This document shows, in pieces, positions 8,793-16,209 of a stretch of 44,779 nucleotides of DNA. The notes under the pieces are model-generated. The model did no database searches. It saw only the letters and a program-made list of their open reading frames with translations, and was not told the DNA's origin. Each line of letters begins with the position of its first letter. The first letter of the stretch is position 1. Made by a program: the position numbers and the translations under genes. The DNA is from Scatosoma sp045654025 (GTDB lineage: Bacteria; Bacillota; Clostridia; Christensenellales; Borkfalkiaceae): the NCBI GenBank assembly GCA_045654025.1, contig JAZOMO010000042.1:1-44779 (forward strand). The letters are read 5' to 3'.

Positions 8793-9137
8793 TTAAATCT
8801 TTTCCTTAACCTTTGCTGCCTTACCGGTCAAACCGCGCAAGTAGTACAATTTCGCTCTGCGAACCTTACCCTTTCTTACAACCGTTACGGATGCAATCTT
8901 CGGGGAGTGCAGAGGATAGGTTTTTTCAACGCCTACGCCGTAGGAAATGTGGCGTACGGTGAACGTTTCGGAAATGCCGCCGTTCTTCTTTGCGATAACG
9001 ACACCTTCGAAATTCTGAACACGCTCCTTGCCACCTTCGATGATTCTGTAACCCACCTTAATCGTATCACCTACGTTAAACTGGGGAACTTCGGCTTTCA
9101 GGTTTTCAGCGTTAATTGCTTCAATCAATCCTTTCAT
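8793..9137 (-). CDS. rplS: 50S ribosomal protein L19
   Basis: L19 sits at the interface of the ribosomal subunits. I chose the ATG at 9137 (114 residues, the usual size): the GGAGGT site is 9 bp away, whereas the ATG at 9146 lies only 1 bp from it. Family blocks are visible: FNVGDTIKVGYRI, FEGVVIAKKNGG, ETFTVRHISYGVGVEKTYPLHSP and KGKVRRAKLYYLR. In most Bacillota rplS closes the rpsP-rimM-trmD operon. Here it stands alone, about 9 kb from rpsP, with its own promoter, L19 leader and terminator. Confidence 0.97.
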   Translation of the reverse strand: MKGLIEAINAENLKAEVPQFNVGDTIKVGYRIIEGGKERVQNFEGVVIAKKNGGISETFTVRHISYGVGVEKTYPLHSPKIASVTVVRKGKVRRAKLYYLRGLTGKAAKVKEKI

Positions 9138-9165
9138 CAGACTCATACCTCCGTTATTTACGAAA

Positions 9166-9218
9166 CGTTCATAACCCGCTGTGTAATTCCTCATTACACC
9201 CAAAAAGGCAGCGGAACG
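9166..9218 (-). promoter_or_regulatory. L19 leader (ribosomal protein autoregulatory RNA)
   Basis: The 5' UTR of rplS folds as an outer stem CGTTC/GAACG and an adjoining CGCTG/CAGCG stem around a variable hairpin with GTGTAAT/ATTACAC arms. This matches the known Firmicutes L19 leader, thought to let L19 repress its own mRNA. It lies between the promoter and the ribosome site. Confidence 0.75.
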
Positions 9219-9234
9219 CTCGAAGTCGATAAAC

Positions 9235-9263
9235 ATTATAGCTTATTTTTTTACGTTTGGCAA
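9235..9263 (-). promoter_or_regulatory. Promoter of rplS
   Basis: Leftward -35 TTGCCA, 17-bp spacer, consensus -10 TATAAT, immediately upstream of the L19 leader. Confidence 0.85.
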
Positions 9264-9344
9264 GCGTTTTTGCACCTAAAAATATAATTTTTTTAGGCGA
9301 TATCACAGAGAATGATTAATTTAGCTAAAAAATCTTTTTAGCGA

Positions 9345-9451
9345 TTTGACGAGGAAAATACAAGATAGACAAGTGTTTTGCGAGGGCGCATACCCCCAGC
9401 GGTCTGTAACCGAGAAAAACACGAAGTATCTCGCAGTAGTTTGCCGTCAAA
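9345..9451. repeat. Long imperfect palindrome (~107 bp) downstream of the exchanger gene
   Basis: In the 344-bp gap 9138-9481 a nested fold is visible. The outer stem is TTTGACG (9345-9351)/CGTCAAA (9445-9451). Inside it lie an imperfect GGAAAATAC/GTAGTTTGCC pairing, AGATA (9364-9368)/TATCT (9427-9431) and GTGTTTT (9373-9379)/AAAACAC (9416-9422). I see no open frame. It could be a structured 3' UTR, a non-coding RNA or a non-autonomous repeat; only one copy is in this window. Confidence 0.5.
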
Positions 9452-9481
9452 ATTAATCTGATGATGTGAGAGAGCCTACTT

Positions 9482-10483
9482 TTACGCAAAAGTTGAAACG
9501 AATAAATACACGTAATACGCCACGAAACCAACCAAGAGGATTATTCCCCCTACTCGGTTGATTTTATTGCCCTTCAAGTAGCCAAGACCTGCCAACAAGC
9601 CTGCCGCGCCCAAAGCAATAATGCTGTCTACCATAAACTTTGAAGAACCCGATATAGGCAGAATTGCCGCAGACAGGCCTGCAACCATCAGGATATTGAA
9701 GATATTACTGCCCACGATATTGCCTACGGCAATATCCGTTTTGCCCTTTACCGCCGCCGTAACACTGGTAACCAGTTCGGGCAAGGAAGTACCGATTGCA
9801 ACCACCGTCAAGCCGATAACCTTTTCGTCTACCCCTAATTCACTGGCGATAATTTCCGCATTATTCGCCGCCAACACGCCGCCGCCTACGACCATCGCAA
9901 GCCCTACGACCAGCAAAATCAGCAAGAACCAAACCTTCTCCTTCATCTTTGCGTACCATGCGCCAAAGCCTTCCGTGGGCACTTCTTCTTCCTCTTCGGG
10001 TTCGATGAGCCCCTTCTTCTTCCGCGACAAGGCGTTCAGAATCAAAAATACGGTATAGCCAACCAGGAGCGCCGCCATCACGATGCCTTCCCAACGCTCT
10101 AAGGTGTCGCCCGTCGCAATAAACAGCACGAACAGCGCAGAAACGCCCAAAAGGAAGGGGAAGTCTATCTTCTTCAGCGAACCGCCAACGGGCAGCGCCG
10201 TAAAGATTGCCGACAGACCCAAAATCAATAAGATGTTGGTGATATTACTGCCGACAACGTTGCCAAGCGCAATCCCACCGCTCGATGCCGCAGAAGACAA
10301 GGACACCGCAAGCTCGGGGGCAGACGTACCGAACGCTACCACGGTCAAGCCGATGACAAGCTGCGGGATTTTCGCTTTTCCTGCGACCCCTGCCGCGCCG
10401 TCTACAAACCAGTCCGCGCCTTTAACCAGCAGTACAAACCCAACGATTAATAATAAAATTGCCGTTACAATAGGTGGCAGCAT
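9482..10483 (-). CDS. Calcium/sodium antiporter, CaCA family (YrbG-like)
   Basis: Membrane exchanger of 333 residues using the ATG at 10483, which has a GGAGGG site; the longer frame lacks one. It has about ten membrane helices in two inverted halves. The two alpha repeats are plain: GTSAPELAVSLSSA with GNVVGSNITNILL in the N-terminal half, and GTSLPELVTSVTAA with GNIVGSNIFNILM in the C-terminal half. These conserved Glu and Asn residues line the ion path in the family. A charged cytoplasmic loop (EPEEEEEVPTEG) separates the halves. The exact ion is not determined from sequence. It is divergent from the CDF transporter gene. Confidence 0.92.
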   Translation of the reverse strand: MLPPIVTAILLLIVGFVLLVKGADWFVDGAAGVAGKAKIPQLVIGLTVVAFGTSAPELAVSLSSAASSGGIALGNVVGSNITNILLILGLSAIFTALPVGGSLKKIDFPFLLGVSALFVLFIATGDTLERWEGIVMAALLVGYTVFLILNALSRKKKGLIEPEEEEEVPTEGFGAWYAKMKEKVWFLLILLVVGLAMVVGGGVLAANNAEIIASELGVDEKVIGLTVVAIGTSLPELVTSVTAAVKGKTDIAVGNIVGSNIFNILMVAGLSAAILPISGSSKFMVDSIIALGAAGLLAGLGYLKGNKINRVGGIILLVGFVAYYVYLFVSTFA

Positions 10484-10588
10484 TTTTCCCTCCTTGGCAT
10501 AAGCGTACCCACGCCTACGCGCACATATATTTCCATTATGTATTGTATTAAATTTTTTTGCTTTTGTCAAGGTTTTACGGGGTAGGCA

Positions 10589-10617
10589 TTGACAAATCGG
10601 TAAAAAAGACTTATAAT
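10589..10617 (+). promoter_or_regulatory. Promoter of the CDF transporter gene
   Basis: Consensus -35 TTGACA, 17-bp spacer, consensus -10 TATAAT, about 27 bp before the start codon. Confidence 0.88.
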
Positions 10618-10644
10618 TAAAATTACCATATTGTGGGAGGAGTT

Positions 10645-11820
10645 ATGACCAACTTACTTATCAAGCTATTCGTCAAAAATCGCGATGACGTAAAGAATGA
10701 ACGGGTGCGTGGCGCGCACGCTACGCTTGCGTCCGTGACGGGGATTCTTATGAACCTACTGCTGTTTGTAGGCAAGTTCGTAATGGGGCTGATTACCGCC
10801 TCGATTTCCGTCTTAGCAGACGCCTTGAACAACCTTTCGGATGCAGGCTCTTCCATCGTCACGATGATCGGCTTTCGCCTTGCCGCAAAGCCCGTGGACA
10901 AGGAACACCCCTTAGGGCACGGCAGATTTGAATACGTCACCGGCTTTATCGTCGATGCCGTGATTATCCTCGTGGGCGCAGAGCTACTCATCGGGTCGGT
11001 AGAGCGTATCTTCAACCCCACCACCCCGACCACGGGGACGGCAACCTTGATTATCTTGGGGGCGTCCATTCTCGTCAAGCTGTGGCTGTTCTTCTTCTAC
11101 CGCAAGATCGGCAAGCGGATTGATTCCGCTGCCTTGAAAGCCACCTCTTTGGACAGCATTTCCGATTGCTGTTCTACGACGGTCGTACTGTTTGCCGCTT
11201 TAGCGGCAAAGTTTGGCTGGTTCGGGGCTTTCCCTCTGGATGGTGTCGCTGGCATCCTCGTCGCTGGTATGATTTTGTTTGCAGGCTGCAGGTCCGCTAA
11301 GGAAATTATCGACCTTTTATTAGGTTCGCCGCCTAGCCCCGAGTTTATTCAAGAGATTTACGATTTCACCTCTGGATATCCGACCATCGTGGGCATTCAC
11401 GACGTCATGGTACACGACTACGGCCCTGGACGTAAAATCGTTTCCTTCCACGCCGAAGTCCCTTCCGATTGCAATATCAACTACGCCCACGAAGTCATCG
11501 ACGGCCTGGAACAAGATATGTACGAGCGTTTTCAATGTATCGTCACCATTCACCTCGACCCGATTGCCGTCGGCGACGAGCAGGTGAATACTATGCGAGC
11601 CTTCGCTGAGGACTGCGCAAAAGCAGTTGACCCGACCTTCTCGATTCACGATTTCCGTATGACGCAAGGGGAAACGTACACCAACCTTATCTTTGATTTG
11701 GTTGTACCGACGGACAGCCGCTTTACCGTTGTAGACGCCGTCAAGGCGGTATCGCAAGAAATCAAAAACCGCAACGAAAATTGCTTTGCCGTCATCCGCG
11801 GCGAACACCCTTATGTGTAA
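10645..11820 (+). CDS. Cation diffusion facilitator (CDF) metal transporter
   Basis: CDF proteins export divalent metals such as zinc, manganese or iron in exchange for protons. The start is the ATG at 10645, with GGGAGGA just upstream; the GTG at 10633 would place the ribosome site inside the gene. The 391 residues show about six membrane helices with the site-A acidic motif LADALNNLSD, the HPLGHGRFEY block and the second-half SLDSISDC motif. A long soluble C-terminal region follows, with a dimerisation domain (about 205-285) and a further ~95 residues resembling a second such domain. Metal specificity cannot be read off. It is monocistronic, with its own promoter and a terminator at 12028. 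Confidence 0.92.
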   Translation: MTNLLIKLFVKNRDDVKNERVRGAHATLASVTGILMNLLLFVGKFVMGLITASISVLADALNNLSDAGSSIVTMIGFRLAAKPVDKEHPLGHGRFEYVTGFIVDAVIILVGAELLIGSVERIFNPTTPTTGTATLIILGASILVKLWLFFFYRKIGKRIDSAALKATSLDSISDCCSTTVVLFAALAAKFGWFGAFPLDGVAGILVAGMILFAGCRSAKEIIDLLLGSPPSPEFIQEIYDFTSGYPTIVGIHDVMVHDYGPGRKIVSFHAEVPSDCNINYAHEVIDGLEQDMYERFQCIVTIHLDPIAVGDEQVNTMRAFAEDCAKAVDPTFSIHDFRMTQGETYTNLIFDLVVPTDSRFTVVDAVKAVSQEIKNRNENCFAVIRGEHPYV

Positions 11821-11842
11821 GCCTGATTCTTCGAATCAAGCA

Positions 11843-12020
11843 TCGAGATAAATCCCTTGCGGGATTTTCGATATATTGCTGGCGCAATTCGATATGCCTA
11901 CGGCTCGATATGTTTGCAATGCAAACAAGGGATTTATCCATATCGAATGGGAGCATAGCGACCATATATCGAGCTTGAGCATAGCGAGAGCATATCGAGT
12001 CAACATAGTTGACATATCGA
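11843..12020. repeat. Mini-hairpin array B with TCGATAT connectors that invert midway
   Basis: The connector appears as TCGATAT at 11868, 11889 and 11905 (plus a variant TCGAGAT at 11843). It then appears as its reverse complement ATATCGA at 11940, 11966, 11992 and 12014. Between connectors are mini-hairpins: AAATCCC/GGGATTT (11850-11867), ATTGC/GCAAT (11875-11888), GCC/GGC (11896-11904), TGTTTGC/GCAAACA (11911-11927) and GTCAAC/GTTGAC (11999-12013). The second half also holds AGCATAGCGA twice (11952, 11978). It lies in the convergent gap between the CDF gene and the flavoprotein gene; no coding potential is seen. Confidence 0.65.
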
Positions 12021-12027
12021 CAAAATA

Positions 12028-12061
12028 AAAAGAGCTGTTCATAATCGAACAGCTCTTTTTT
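12028..12061 (+). terminator. Terminator of the CDF transporter gene
   Basis: Perfect 13-bp stem (AAAAGAGCTGTTC and its complement) with a 6-base loop, followed by T residues on the plus strand. It is A-rich on the other side, so it may work in both directions. It lies 208 bp after the CDF stop codon, beyond array B. Confidence 0.85.
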
Positions 12062-12152
12062 AGTGAACTGAGGGTTGCCACAGCGCAACGCTGTATTGCG
12101 TAGCAAATCCGTCGTTGTAAACGGCGCAGTTGCACAGCACTTCCGCGCAACC
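12062..12152. repeat. Decayed fragments of the ~124-bp repeat family
   Basis: The segment 12082-12116 resembles the right end of the intact repeat that follows (a GTATTGCG core and a CCGTCGTT end), and 12117-12136 resembles its left end (AAACGGCGCAGTTGCA). It looks like remnants of one or two earlier copies beside the intact copy at 12153. No gene is seen here. Confidence 0.45.
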
Positions 12153-12277
12153 ATAAACGACGCAGTTGCAAGCAAGACAAGAAGAACGTGGCTTTCCCGA
12201 CGGGATGTTTACAGAGGTAAACGAGCGAGGGAAAACGCAAGTTCGACGAAGTATTGCGTAGCAAATCCGACGTTTAT
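12153..12277. repeat. ~124-bp structured repeat, copy 1 (overlaps flavoprotein stop codon)
   Basis: The outer stem ATAAACGACG/CGACGTTTAT has one mismatch. Inner stems are GAAC (12184-12187)/GTTC (12241-12244), TTTCCC/GGGAAA, and the central hairpin GTTTAC (12207-12212)/GTAAAC (12217-12222) with loop AGAG. The TAA of the minus-strand flavoprotein gene (12274-12276) lies inside the outer stem. Other copies are at 19103 and 34085. Confidence 0.75.
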
Positions 12278-12891
12278 CTAATAAAGTTCGTCCAGACCTT
12301 CTTTTCTTTCTCAGGCTCAACCCCTGCGGCTTTGCCCGCCTCGATACACTTCAACAGCCAAGCCATATTCTTACCTAAAACACGCATCGTCTGCAAGCCT
12401 TCTAAATCCTGCAAAGCCTGCTCTGCAGTGTTGCCGTGGATTTCGTTCCAGTAATTCGAGGAAACAACGGGCATTTGGTTGATGGTAAAATACTTGTTGA
12501 GGACGTCAAAGGTCGCAGTTGCGCCGCCACGACGACAGCTTACCACGCAAGCCGCCGGCTTGTACGCCATCTTCCGACCGCTGCTGTAAAACAGCCTATC
12601 CATAAAGGACACGATTGCGCCTGCCGCCGAGGCGTAATGCACGGGCGAGCCAAAGATAAACCCGTCTGCCTCCGCCGCCTTCAACGCAAATTCATTGACC
12701 TTGTCGTCCACCACGCATTTCCACAGCTTGGAACAAGCCGCGCAACCACGACAACCTTCCAAGGACTCTTTGCCGATCCAAACGATCTCCGTTTCAATCC
12801 CCTGTTCGTTTAGCGCCTTTGCCGCCTCGCTCAAGGCAACGTAGGTACAACCGTGTTCGTGAGGGCTACCGTTTAACATCAAAACTTTCAT
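12274..12891 (-). CDS. Iron-sulfur flavoprotein / NAD(P)H-dependent FMN reductase family
   Basis: Flavodoxin-fold redox protein of 205 residues. The N-terminal FMN phosphate-binding loop reads LNGSPHEHGCTY (6-17). A compact cysteine cluster C47-x2-C50-x2-C53-x5-C59 follows, the arrangement used by Isf-type proteins to bind a [4Fe-4S] cluster. GSPVHYAS (about 81-88) is the second FMN loop. The electron donor and acceptor are unknown. The gene starts 34 bp after mutY and closes the FtsK-like/mutY operon. Its stop codon lies in the outer stem of a repeat element, which may act as 3' UTR or terminator. Confidence 0.85.
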   Translation of the reverse strand: MKVLMLNGSPHEHGCTYVALSEAAKALNEQGIETEIVWIGKESLEGCRGCAACSKLWKCVVDDKVNEFALKAAEADGFIFGSPVHYASAAGAIVSFMDRLFYSSGRKMAYKPAACVVSCRRGGATATFDVLNKYFTINQMPVVSSNYWNEIHGNTAEQALQDLEGLQTMRVLGKNMAWLLKCIEAGKAAGVEPEKEKKVWTNFIR

Positions 12892-12925
12892 AATCTTTCT
12901 CCTATTTCCTATGTTTATGAACCCG

Positions 12926-13972
12926 TTAGGTCAGCAGCGACAGGCATTGCCGAAACGCCGTTGGCAACGATATTTTCTCTTCGATTTCCGCAAGTGGATA
13001 CGCCGTAAACGGCTGTTCTTCCGTCCGTACGTGGTACACCGCCATCTCCCAACGGATATGGGTGAAAATATGGGTGTATGCGCCTTCTTTGCAGAGGGTG
13101 AACGCTGACACGCCCAGCGCCTTTAGCGCCTTTTCGACCGTCAAGCCTTGTTCTGCCTCAACGGACGGGAACTCATAGCTGTCCTTTAAGACCCCCTTCG
13201 TCCGCTTTCTGACGCAAATACCGTCGGGGGTTTCTATCAGAAAGACAAACAACCGCTGCTGTTTTTTGGGCGGCTTTTGTTTTTTGACGGGGAATTCCGT
13301 CTGCGAACCTGCCGCTTTTGCTCTGCAAAGCCCCTGCAACGGACACCCCTCGCAATCGGGGGAAGTGGGCTTACATATCAGCGCGCCAAGCTCCATCAGC
13401 GCCTGCGTGAAATCACCGCAAGCCCGTCCTTTCGGGGGATAGACCTCACCCAGCTTTTCCTCTAAATACTTCCGATAATCGGGCTCGTCAATCGGGGTAG
13501 GATTGCAAGTCAGTCGGGAAAGCACCCGAAAGACGTTGCCGTCTACCGCAGGCGTGCGATTGCCAAAGGCAATCGACGAAATCGCCCCTGCCGTATACTC
13601 CCCGATGCCGGCAAGTTTCTTCAGCTGTTGCAACTCCGAGGGGAACTCGCCGCCGTATTCGCTCACGACTTGCTTTGCCGCCTTTTGCAGGTTGCGCGCC
13701 CTGGAATAGTAACCCAAGCCTTCCCACAGCTTCATCAGCCTATCCTCGTCGCAGGACGCCAACGCGTACACGTCAGGCAAAGCCTGCAGGAAACGGATAT
13801 AGTAATCCCTCGCCGCCTCCACACGGGTCTGCTGCAACATAATTTCCGAAATCCACGTATGATAAGGAGATGCCTCTACCCGCCAAGGCAGGTCGCGTTT
13901 ATTCTCTCGATACCACTCTAACAAAGGGGCAGGTATGCGTTCAAATGGGAAATCGTCCGTCCGATACAGCAT
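12926..13972 (-). CDS. mutY: A/G-specific adenine DNA glycosylase
   Basis: MutY removes adenine mispaired with 8-oxoguanine. Using the ATG at 13972 gives 348 residues; an ATG at 13984 is possible but would overlap the upstream gene with no spacing for a ribosome site. Visible are LPWR, the catalytic Glu43 in SEIMLQQTR, the helix-hairpin-helix LAGIGEYTAGAI, and the catalytic Asp144 in AVDGNVFRV. The [4Fe-4S] ligands C200-x6-C207-x2-C210-x5-C216 follow. A C-terminal NUDIX-like domain (about 235-345), which recognises 8-oxoG, completes the protein. It directly follows the FtsK-like gene. Confidence 0.96.
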   Translation of the reverse strand: MLYRTDDFPFERIPAPLLEWYRENKRDLPWRVEASPYHTWISEIMLQQTRVEAARDYYIRFLQALPDVYALASCDEDRLMKLWEGLGYYSRARNLQKAAKQVVSEYGGEFPSELQQLKKLAGIGEYTAGAISSIAFGNRTPAVDGNVFRVLSRLTCNPTPIDEPDYRKYLEEKLGEVYPPKGRACGDFTQALMELGALICKPTSPDCEGCPLQGLCRAKAAGSQTEFPVKKQKPPKKQQRLFVFLIETPDGICVRKRTKGVLKDSYEFPSVEAEQGLTVEKALKALGVSAFTLCKEGAYTHIFTHIRWEMAVYHVRTEEQPFTAYPLAEIEEKISLPTAFRQCLSLLT

Positions 13973-13973
13973 A

Positions 13974-14699
13974 TTATTCCGCATTCCTAAGCTCGATACA
14001 TTCCGCCACGGTTGGCAAGGAAGGATAGGTACACTTCTTCGGCAATGTCATACTGCCGTCAATCCCCACGTAGGTGATATCCATTTCACCGCCGACGGAA
14101 GGGGTAACGAGGCAATTCCCCAGCCCCACAAACGCCGCAGGATAGCCTGCAAAAATCGTCTTTGCAAGATCCACCCCCGTGATGATTTCGATGCCCGAAG
14201 CTCCCACTGCCTCAAAGAAGGGACGGTAACAGTCCAAAGCGGTACGCTTCTCTTCTTCCTCCAACAGCTCTAACCCGTCTAAAATAAGGAAGGTTTTTGC
14301 CCTCGTGCGTTTTTCCGCACGCTGTTTCGCCAGCGCGCGTACCGCCTCTAAAATAGGCGGAATATCCCGTTCAGAGGTCACAAAGGGCACGATGACGTCT
14401 GCCGTTGCCAGCTTCATAAACTGCCCGTAATAGAGATTGGGGGAAACGATGAAAAACACCGCCTCCGATTTTTGATAGAGCCCAGTCAAGGTCAATAAAA
14501 GACGAGAGATAAACTCTGCGCGCATCGCGCCCGTAACGCAGGTATGATGATAGCGTTCCACGTCGTTTTCGCGGTGAGAAAGCACGTATTCGCCGTCCGC
14601 ATATTCCCCTAAAGGCAACTGCGCGCGCAAGTCCTCAAAACGCTGCATATCCACACGGCGCTCGCCTTTTATTCTTGTCAAAAACTCTTCCGTTTTCAT
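13974..14699 (-). CDS. Degenerate FtsK/SpoIIIE-like protein lacking a Walker A motif (tentative)
   Basis: This 239-residue soluble protein starts at the ATG at 14699, which is preceded by AAGGAGAA. I do not recognise a named family with certainty. Its layout parallels the FtsK motor core. HHTCVTGAMRAEFISRL sits where FtsK has its P-loop (no GK[ST] here). FFIVSPNLYYGQF and FVTSERDI resemble the IDPK and VVTD blocks. FLILDGLELL resembles Walker B, and ASGIEIITGVDLAK resembles the strand after it. The end (LGNCLVTPSVGGEMDITYV) resembles the gamma-like finish. If so, it is a non-hydrolysing relative. It heads an operon with mutY and a flavoprotein. Confidence 0.4.
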   Translation of the reverse strand: MKTEEFLTRIKGERRVDMQRFEDLRAQLPLGEYADGEYVLSHRENDVERYHHTCVTGAMRAEFISRLLLTLTGLYQKSEAVFFIVSPNLYYGQFMKLATADVIVPFVTSERDIPPILEAVRALAKQRAEKRTRAKTFLILDGLELLEEEEKRTALDCYRPFFEAVGASGIEIITGVDLAKTIFAGYPAAFVGLGNCLVTPSVGGEMDITYVGIDGSMTLPKKCTYPSLPTVAECIELRNAE

Positions 14700-14726
14700 A
14701 CCTATTCTCCTTGTATCTACTTCTTG

Positions 14727-14756
14727 ATTATACCACACAGAGTTTATCATTGTCAA
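14727..14756 (-). promoter_or_regulatory. Promoter of the FtsK-like/mutY/flavoprotein operon
   Basis: Leftward consensus -35 TTGACA, 18-bp spacer, consensus -10 TATAAT, about 27 bp before the start codon. Confidence 0.88.
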
Positions 14757-14768
14757 CAATTGATAAAG

Positions 14769-14812
14769 AAAAAAGGCTTGTCTATCTTTTGCAAAAAGAA
14801 GGCAAGCCTTTT
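14769..14812 (-). terminator. Terminator of the HtrA-like gene
   Basis: Stem AAGGCTTG/CAAGCCTT with a 22-base loop, followed leftward by a run of T. It begins 2 bp after the HtrA stop codon. Confidence 0.82.
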
Positions 14813-14814
14813 AT

Positions 14815-16176
14815 TTATTGTACTTCCTTAAAATAGCTGGAATGATTAAAGGTAACGGGAATGGAGGTTTGCACCCCATCTCTCAATACGGAAAGCACCA
14901 AGGTATCCCCCTGCTTGACGTTTAAAAGTATATCCCCAAGGTGAAACAAGCGCGTCAAAGAATAGGTAACCCCATTCAGCGTTGCCGTCTGCAAGATATC
15001 GTCTGTTTCCAGTTTGTTGTTAAATGCCGCAGAGTAAAGCTCTACTTCACCGACCCTCAGCGTTTCCCGAACGCTGACCGTACCATCCGTGTTCATGACA
15101 GCACTGCTGGAAACGACGTGCACCATCACCCCAAGCGTAGCGCGCTTTACACTGCCTTGGTTGTTGAGAATGTTCGCAACCACCCCTTGCACTTGCGCCG
15201 CAGGCAGAGCAAAACCCGTATTTTCTATCCCCGTTGCAATACTCTTAGCGTTGACGATACCGATGACTTCGCCACTGCTGTTGAACAACGGGCCACCCGA
15301 ATTGCCGCCGTTGATTGCCGCATCCGTACGCATCACTCGATAGGACACCGAACGGTTGCTACTGTCCAAAGCATCCATAGAGATATACTCTGAATCCACC
15401 GCAAGCACGCCCTGCGATACGGCAATCCCAAGCCCCTGTGCGTTGCCGATCGCAAACACCTTTTCCCCCACCGAGGAAGTGTTAGAATCACCAAACCTTG
15501 CCTCGGTTGCTAAGGAATTTTTCAGCACCTCGCTATCCGAAATCCGCAAAACAGCAATATCGTAATCCATAGAACCACCGACGTACTGCGCCTTGATTCC
15601 GTCGCCGTCTTCGTCTTTTCCCGTGGTTGTATCAAAGCCGTTCAGCGCCCCGTACAGATACAAATAAATACTATCGGAAATTCCCGTACTAGACAGCGCT
15701 TCGTTGTCGTGCACCACGTGGTAGTTGGTAATCACCGTGGCGTTGCCCTGCTCTTTATCCAAGTCGATGATAACGCCGCTACCTGCCGAACAAACGATTT
15801 TCGTCTCGCTGTTAATACTGTTCTTTTCATCCTTTTTTTCAAAGGAGGTATAGATGCTTACCGTAGACATCAGGTTTTCTGCCAGTATTTCAACGTTGTT
15901 GTTATTCGGTACGTCCAAGGCAAGATATTGTCTTAAAAACTCGTCAAAGGTTCCCTTGAAACCGTCCGCAACCGCAGCATCGTAAAGGTCACGCACGGTG
16001 ATAGGAGTCGCATCCTTGCCGTCCGAGCCACGCAAGCTTGCCAGCCATTCCTGCTCTGTCCCTACAAAGCCATTTTGCACGGCAATATCGTACGCGGAAA
16101 CAGCGCAGCCACCCAGCCCCACCGCCGAGAACGCCAAAAGTCCTGATAATAAAATTGTCAATAGCTTCTTCTTCAT
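14815..16176 (-). CDS. HtrA/DegP-like serine protease, lipoprotein form
   Basis: Extracytoplasmic S1C protease of 453 residues. The signal peptide ends in lipobox LGGC (Cys24), so the enzyme should be lipid-anchored; Bacillota HtrA proteins more often have an N-terminal membrane helix. Residues 27-85 contain two NGFxGTxxEWL / DGFKGTFDEFL-like units of the sort found in surface proteins. The trypsin fold carries the triad His153 (NYHVVH), Asp206 (DYDIAVL) and Ser293 (GGNSGGPL). The last ~110 residues fit a PDZ-like domain. A weak AAGGTGA site precedes the ATG. It lies 33 bp after yfbR and probably shares its transcript. Confidence 0.92.
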   Translation of the reverse strand: MKKKLLTILLSGLLAFSAVGLGGCAVSAYDIAVQNGFVGTEQEWLASLRGSDGKDATPITVRDLYDAAVADGFKGTFDEFLRQYLALDVPNNNNVEILAENLMSTVSIYTSFEKKDEKNSINSETKIVCSAGSGVIIDLDKEQGNATVITNYHVVHDNEALSSTGISDSIYLYLYGALNGFDTTTGKDEDGDGIKAQYVGGSMDYDIAVLRISDSEVLKNSLATEARFGDSNTSSVGEKVFAIGNAQGLGIAVSQGVLAVDSEYISMDALDSSNRSVSYRVMRTDAAINGGNSGGPLFNSSGEVIGIVNAKSIATGIENTGFALPAAQVQGVVANILNNQGSVKRATLGVMVHVVSSSAVMNTDGTVSVRETLRVGEVELYSAAFNNKLETDDILQTATLNGVTYSLTRLFHLGDILLNVKQGDTLVLSVLRDGVQTSIPVTFNHSSYFKEVQ

Positions 16177-16209
16177 AAAATACTTGTCACCTTAAATCAA
16201 TATTCCTGA

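Noticed and set aside
10633..10644. GTG start for the CDF transporter
   Set aside because: The Shine-Dalgarno site GGGAGGA lies just after this GTG, so the ATG at 10645 is the real start.
11836..12320. Minus-strand frames of 86-142 codons through array B and the repeat copy
   Set aside because: They run through palindromic repeat sequence, overlap each other in several frames, and lack ribosome sites and recognisable protein features.
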